Part shown: one piece after another, positions 5,067-5,980 of the stretch
Layout of the letters: each line of letters begins with the position of its first letter
How positions within the stretch are numbered: position 1 is the stretch's first letter
Origin: Elusimicrobia bacterium RIFOXYB2_FULL_48_7
GTDB lineage: Bacteria > Elusimicrobiota > Endomicrobiia > CG1-02-37-114 > XYA2-FULL-39-19
NCBI GenBank assembly: GCA_001800495.1
Contig: MGVM01000158.1
Location: forward strand, 1 to 5,980
Length of the DNA: 5,980 nucleotides
Direction: 5' to 3'
Notes under the pieces: generated by a model
Seen by the model: only the letters and a program-made list of their open reading frames with translations
The model's database searches: none
What the model was told of the DNA's origin: nothing
Program-made: the position numbers and the translations under genes

Positions 5067-5980
5067 TTACCTGATTATTCCTATCTTGCGGGTTGTGGTA
5101 ATGACACCCTTGTCTGACTGGACCTTGATATAGGCTATATAACCGCCCTTGGAAACGGTTTCACCCATCTCGTTCCTGCAGTTCCACACTATCACATTGA
5201 CTCCGGCCGTGCCGCCCTTGCCCTTGCCGTCAACCCACGGCTTGCCGGTGCCGGACCACAGTTCTCCTGGAGACACGTTCCACTCGTAAACCTTGTAGCC
5301 GAGCAGGTCGTAAAGTGTTATAGAGACATTGGCATCCTGGTTCAGGACATAGGTTATGTGCGTATTGGCTTCACCCTTCCTCAAATCAACCGGGTTCGGG
5401 TAATTGGAAACCTGGGAGATAACTTCATTCAGTTGTCCGGTAATTACCTTTATAGGGTCAGACCAGGCGCTCCAATTGCCGGAATTATCCTGCGTGCGGA
5501 TTCGGTAGTAATAGAAATGGCCTTTTTCCCTCTCAAACTGCGCATTGAGCGTAATAAACGGCAGTGTAGCCACCCTCTTCCACCTGGGATCGGAGTCCAT
5601 GCTTTCCTGGATTTCATACAGGTGCACGCCGGACAAATCATCGTCAGCCCTGTTCCAAAGAATCTTTACGAAGAATTTACCCCCGCCCACATCAGAAGCT
5701 TCATTGTCAATTCCCGGAGGAGTTCCCGGGGCGTTGATGTCAACCCTGCTTATGCTCGACAGCACTGCCGGGCCTGCCACGCCAGAGGTATTTTTTGCCT
5801 TCAGGCGCAGATAGTAGAACGCGTTGGAAACAGTCGCGCCTGACAGGTGGGTCTGTTTGTTGGTACCAAGGCTGGCTCTTTGGTCTATATTGAATTTATA
5901 CCTGAGATTGGTGCCGGAACCCTCGCTGCCGCCATTTGAATAGTGCATGATCTCGGCGTTCTTGCCCGTGCCGACATAGA
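5067..5980 (-). CDS. Secreted Fn3-like protein with T9SS/FlgD-Ig-like C-terminal domain, 3' part only
   Basis: The frame is open from the right edge to TAA at 5069-5067, giving 303 complete codons; the N-terminus lies outside. The ATG at 5948 is internal, since coding continues upstream (YVGTGKNAEI). Numbering from the edge, residues 1-77 look like the end of one fibronectin-III-type beta-sandwich (FYYLRLKAKNTSG at 54-66). About 82-181 is a second one (FYYYRIRTQDNSGNWSAWS at 155-173). Residues 188-303 form a C-terminal domain opening with NYPNPV at 192-197, then SITLYDLLGYKVYEW at 219-233, VIVWNCRNEMGE at 262-273 and an ending KIGIIR. This pattern is shared by type IX secretion sorting domains and FlgD-Ig-like domains. 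The protein is probably extracellular or surface-bound. Its passenger function is outside the window. It probably belongs to a separate transcript, since a promoter follows its stop. Confidence 0.82.
   Translation of the reverse strand, partial: YVGTGKNAEIMHYSNGGSEGSGTNLRYKFNIDQRASLGTNKQTHLSGATVSNAFYYLRLKAKNTSGVAGPAVLSSISRVDINAPGTPPGIDNEASDVGGGKFFVKILWNRADDDLSGVHLYEIQESMDSDPRWKRVATLPFITLNAQFEREKGHFYYYRIRTQDNSGNWSAWSDPIKVITGQLNEVISQVSNYPNPVDLRKGEANTHITYVLNQDANVSITLYDLLGYKVYEWNVSPGELWSGTGKPWVDGKGKGGTAGVNVIVWNCRNEMGETVSKGGYIAYIKVQSDKGVITTTRKIGIIR

Overview
The window reads almost entirely on the minus strand and looks like chromosomal DNA of a diderm (Gram-negative) bacterium. It carries a PorV/PorQ-family outer-membrane barrel, several Sec-type signal peptides and a secreted protein with a YPNP-type C-terminal domain. 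That mix, beside flagellar-motor homology in a non-flagellar context, resembles FCB-group bacteria or poorly cultivated phyla such as the Elusimicrobia/Omnitrophota. The taxonomic guess is weak. No mobile element, tRNA, rRNA or CRISPR array was seen.

Layout in the direction of transcription (right to left): (1) 5980-5067, the 3' end of a secreted multidomain beta-sandwich protein with a T9SS/FlgD-Ig-like C-terminal domain. (2) 5066-4592, a 475-bp gene-free stretch that is dense in regulation. It holds a near-consensus sigma-70 promoter (TTGACT, 17 bp, TATATA), a perfect 9-bp dyad over the predicted start of transcription, a clear cyclic di-GMP-I (GEMM-I) riboswitch, and a terminator-like expression platform. 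(3) 4591-2942, a PorV/PorQ-family barrel with a C-terminal TPR extension. (4) 2832-970, a single protein that joins a FliF C-terminal periplasmic domain, a transmembrane helix, FliG middle and C-terminal domains and a TPR pair. (5) 797-1, the 5' part of a long coiled-coil protein with a degenerate repeat of about 61 residues; it runs off the window.

Genes 3-5 are co-oriented and only gene 3 has an obvious promoter, so they are probably one c-di-GMP-controlled unit. My inference is that they encode an envelope-spanning apparatus derived from the flagellar MS-ring/C-ring junction: an inner-membrane FliF/FliG hybrid with a cytoplasmic TPR, an outer-membrane barrel with a periplasmic TPR, and a cytoplasmic coiled-coil partner. 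The predicted base pairings suggest that c-di-GMP switches the operon off. The FliF/FliG fusion and the riboswitch are read directly from sequence with good confidence. The joint function is a hypothesis.
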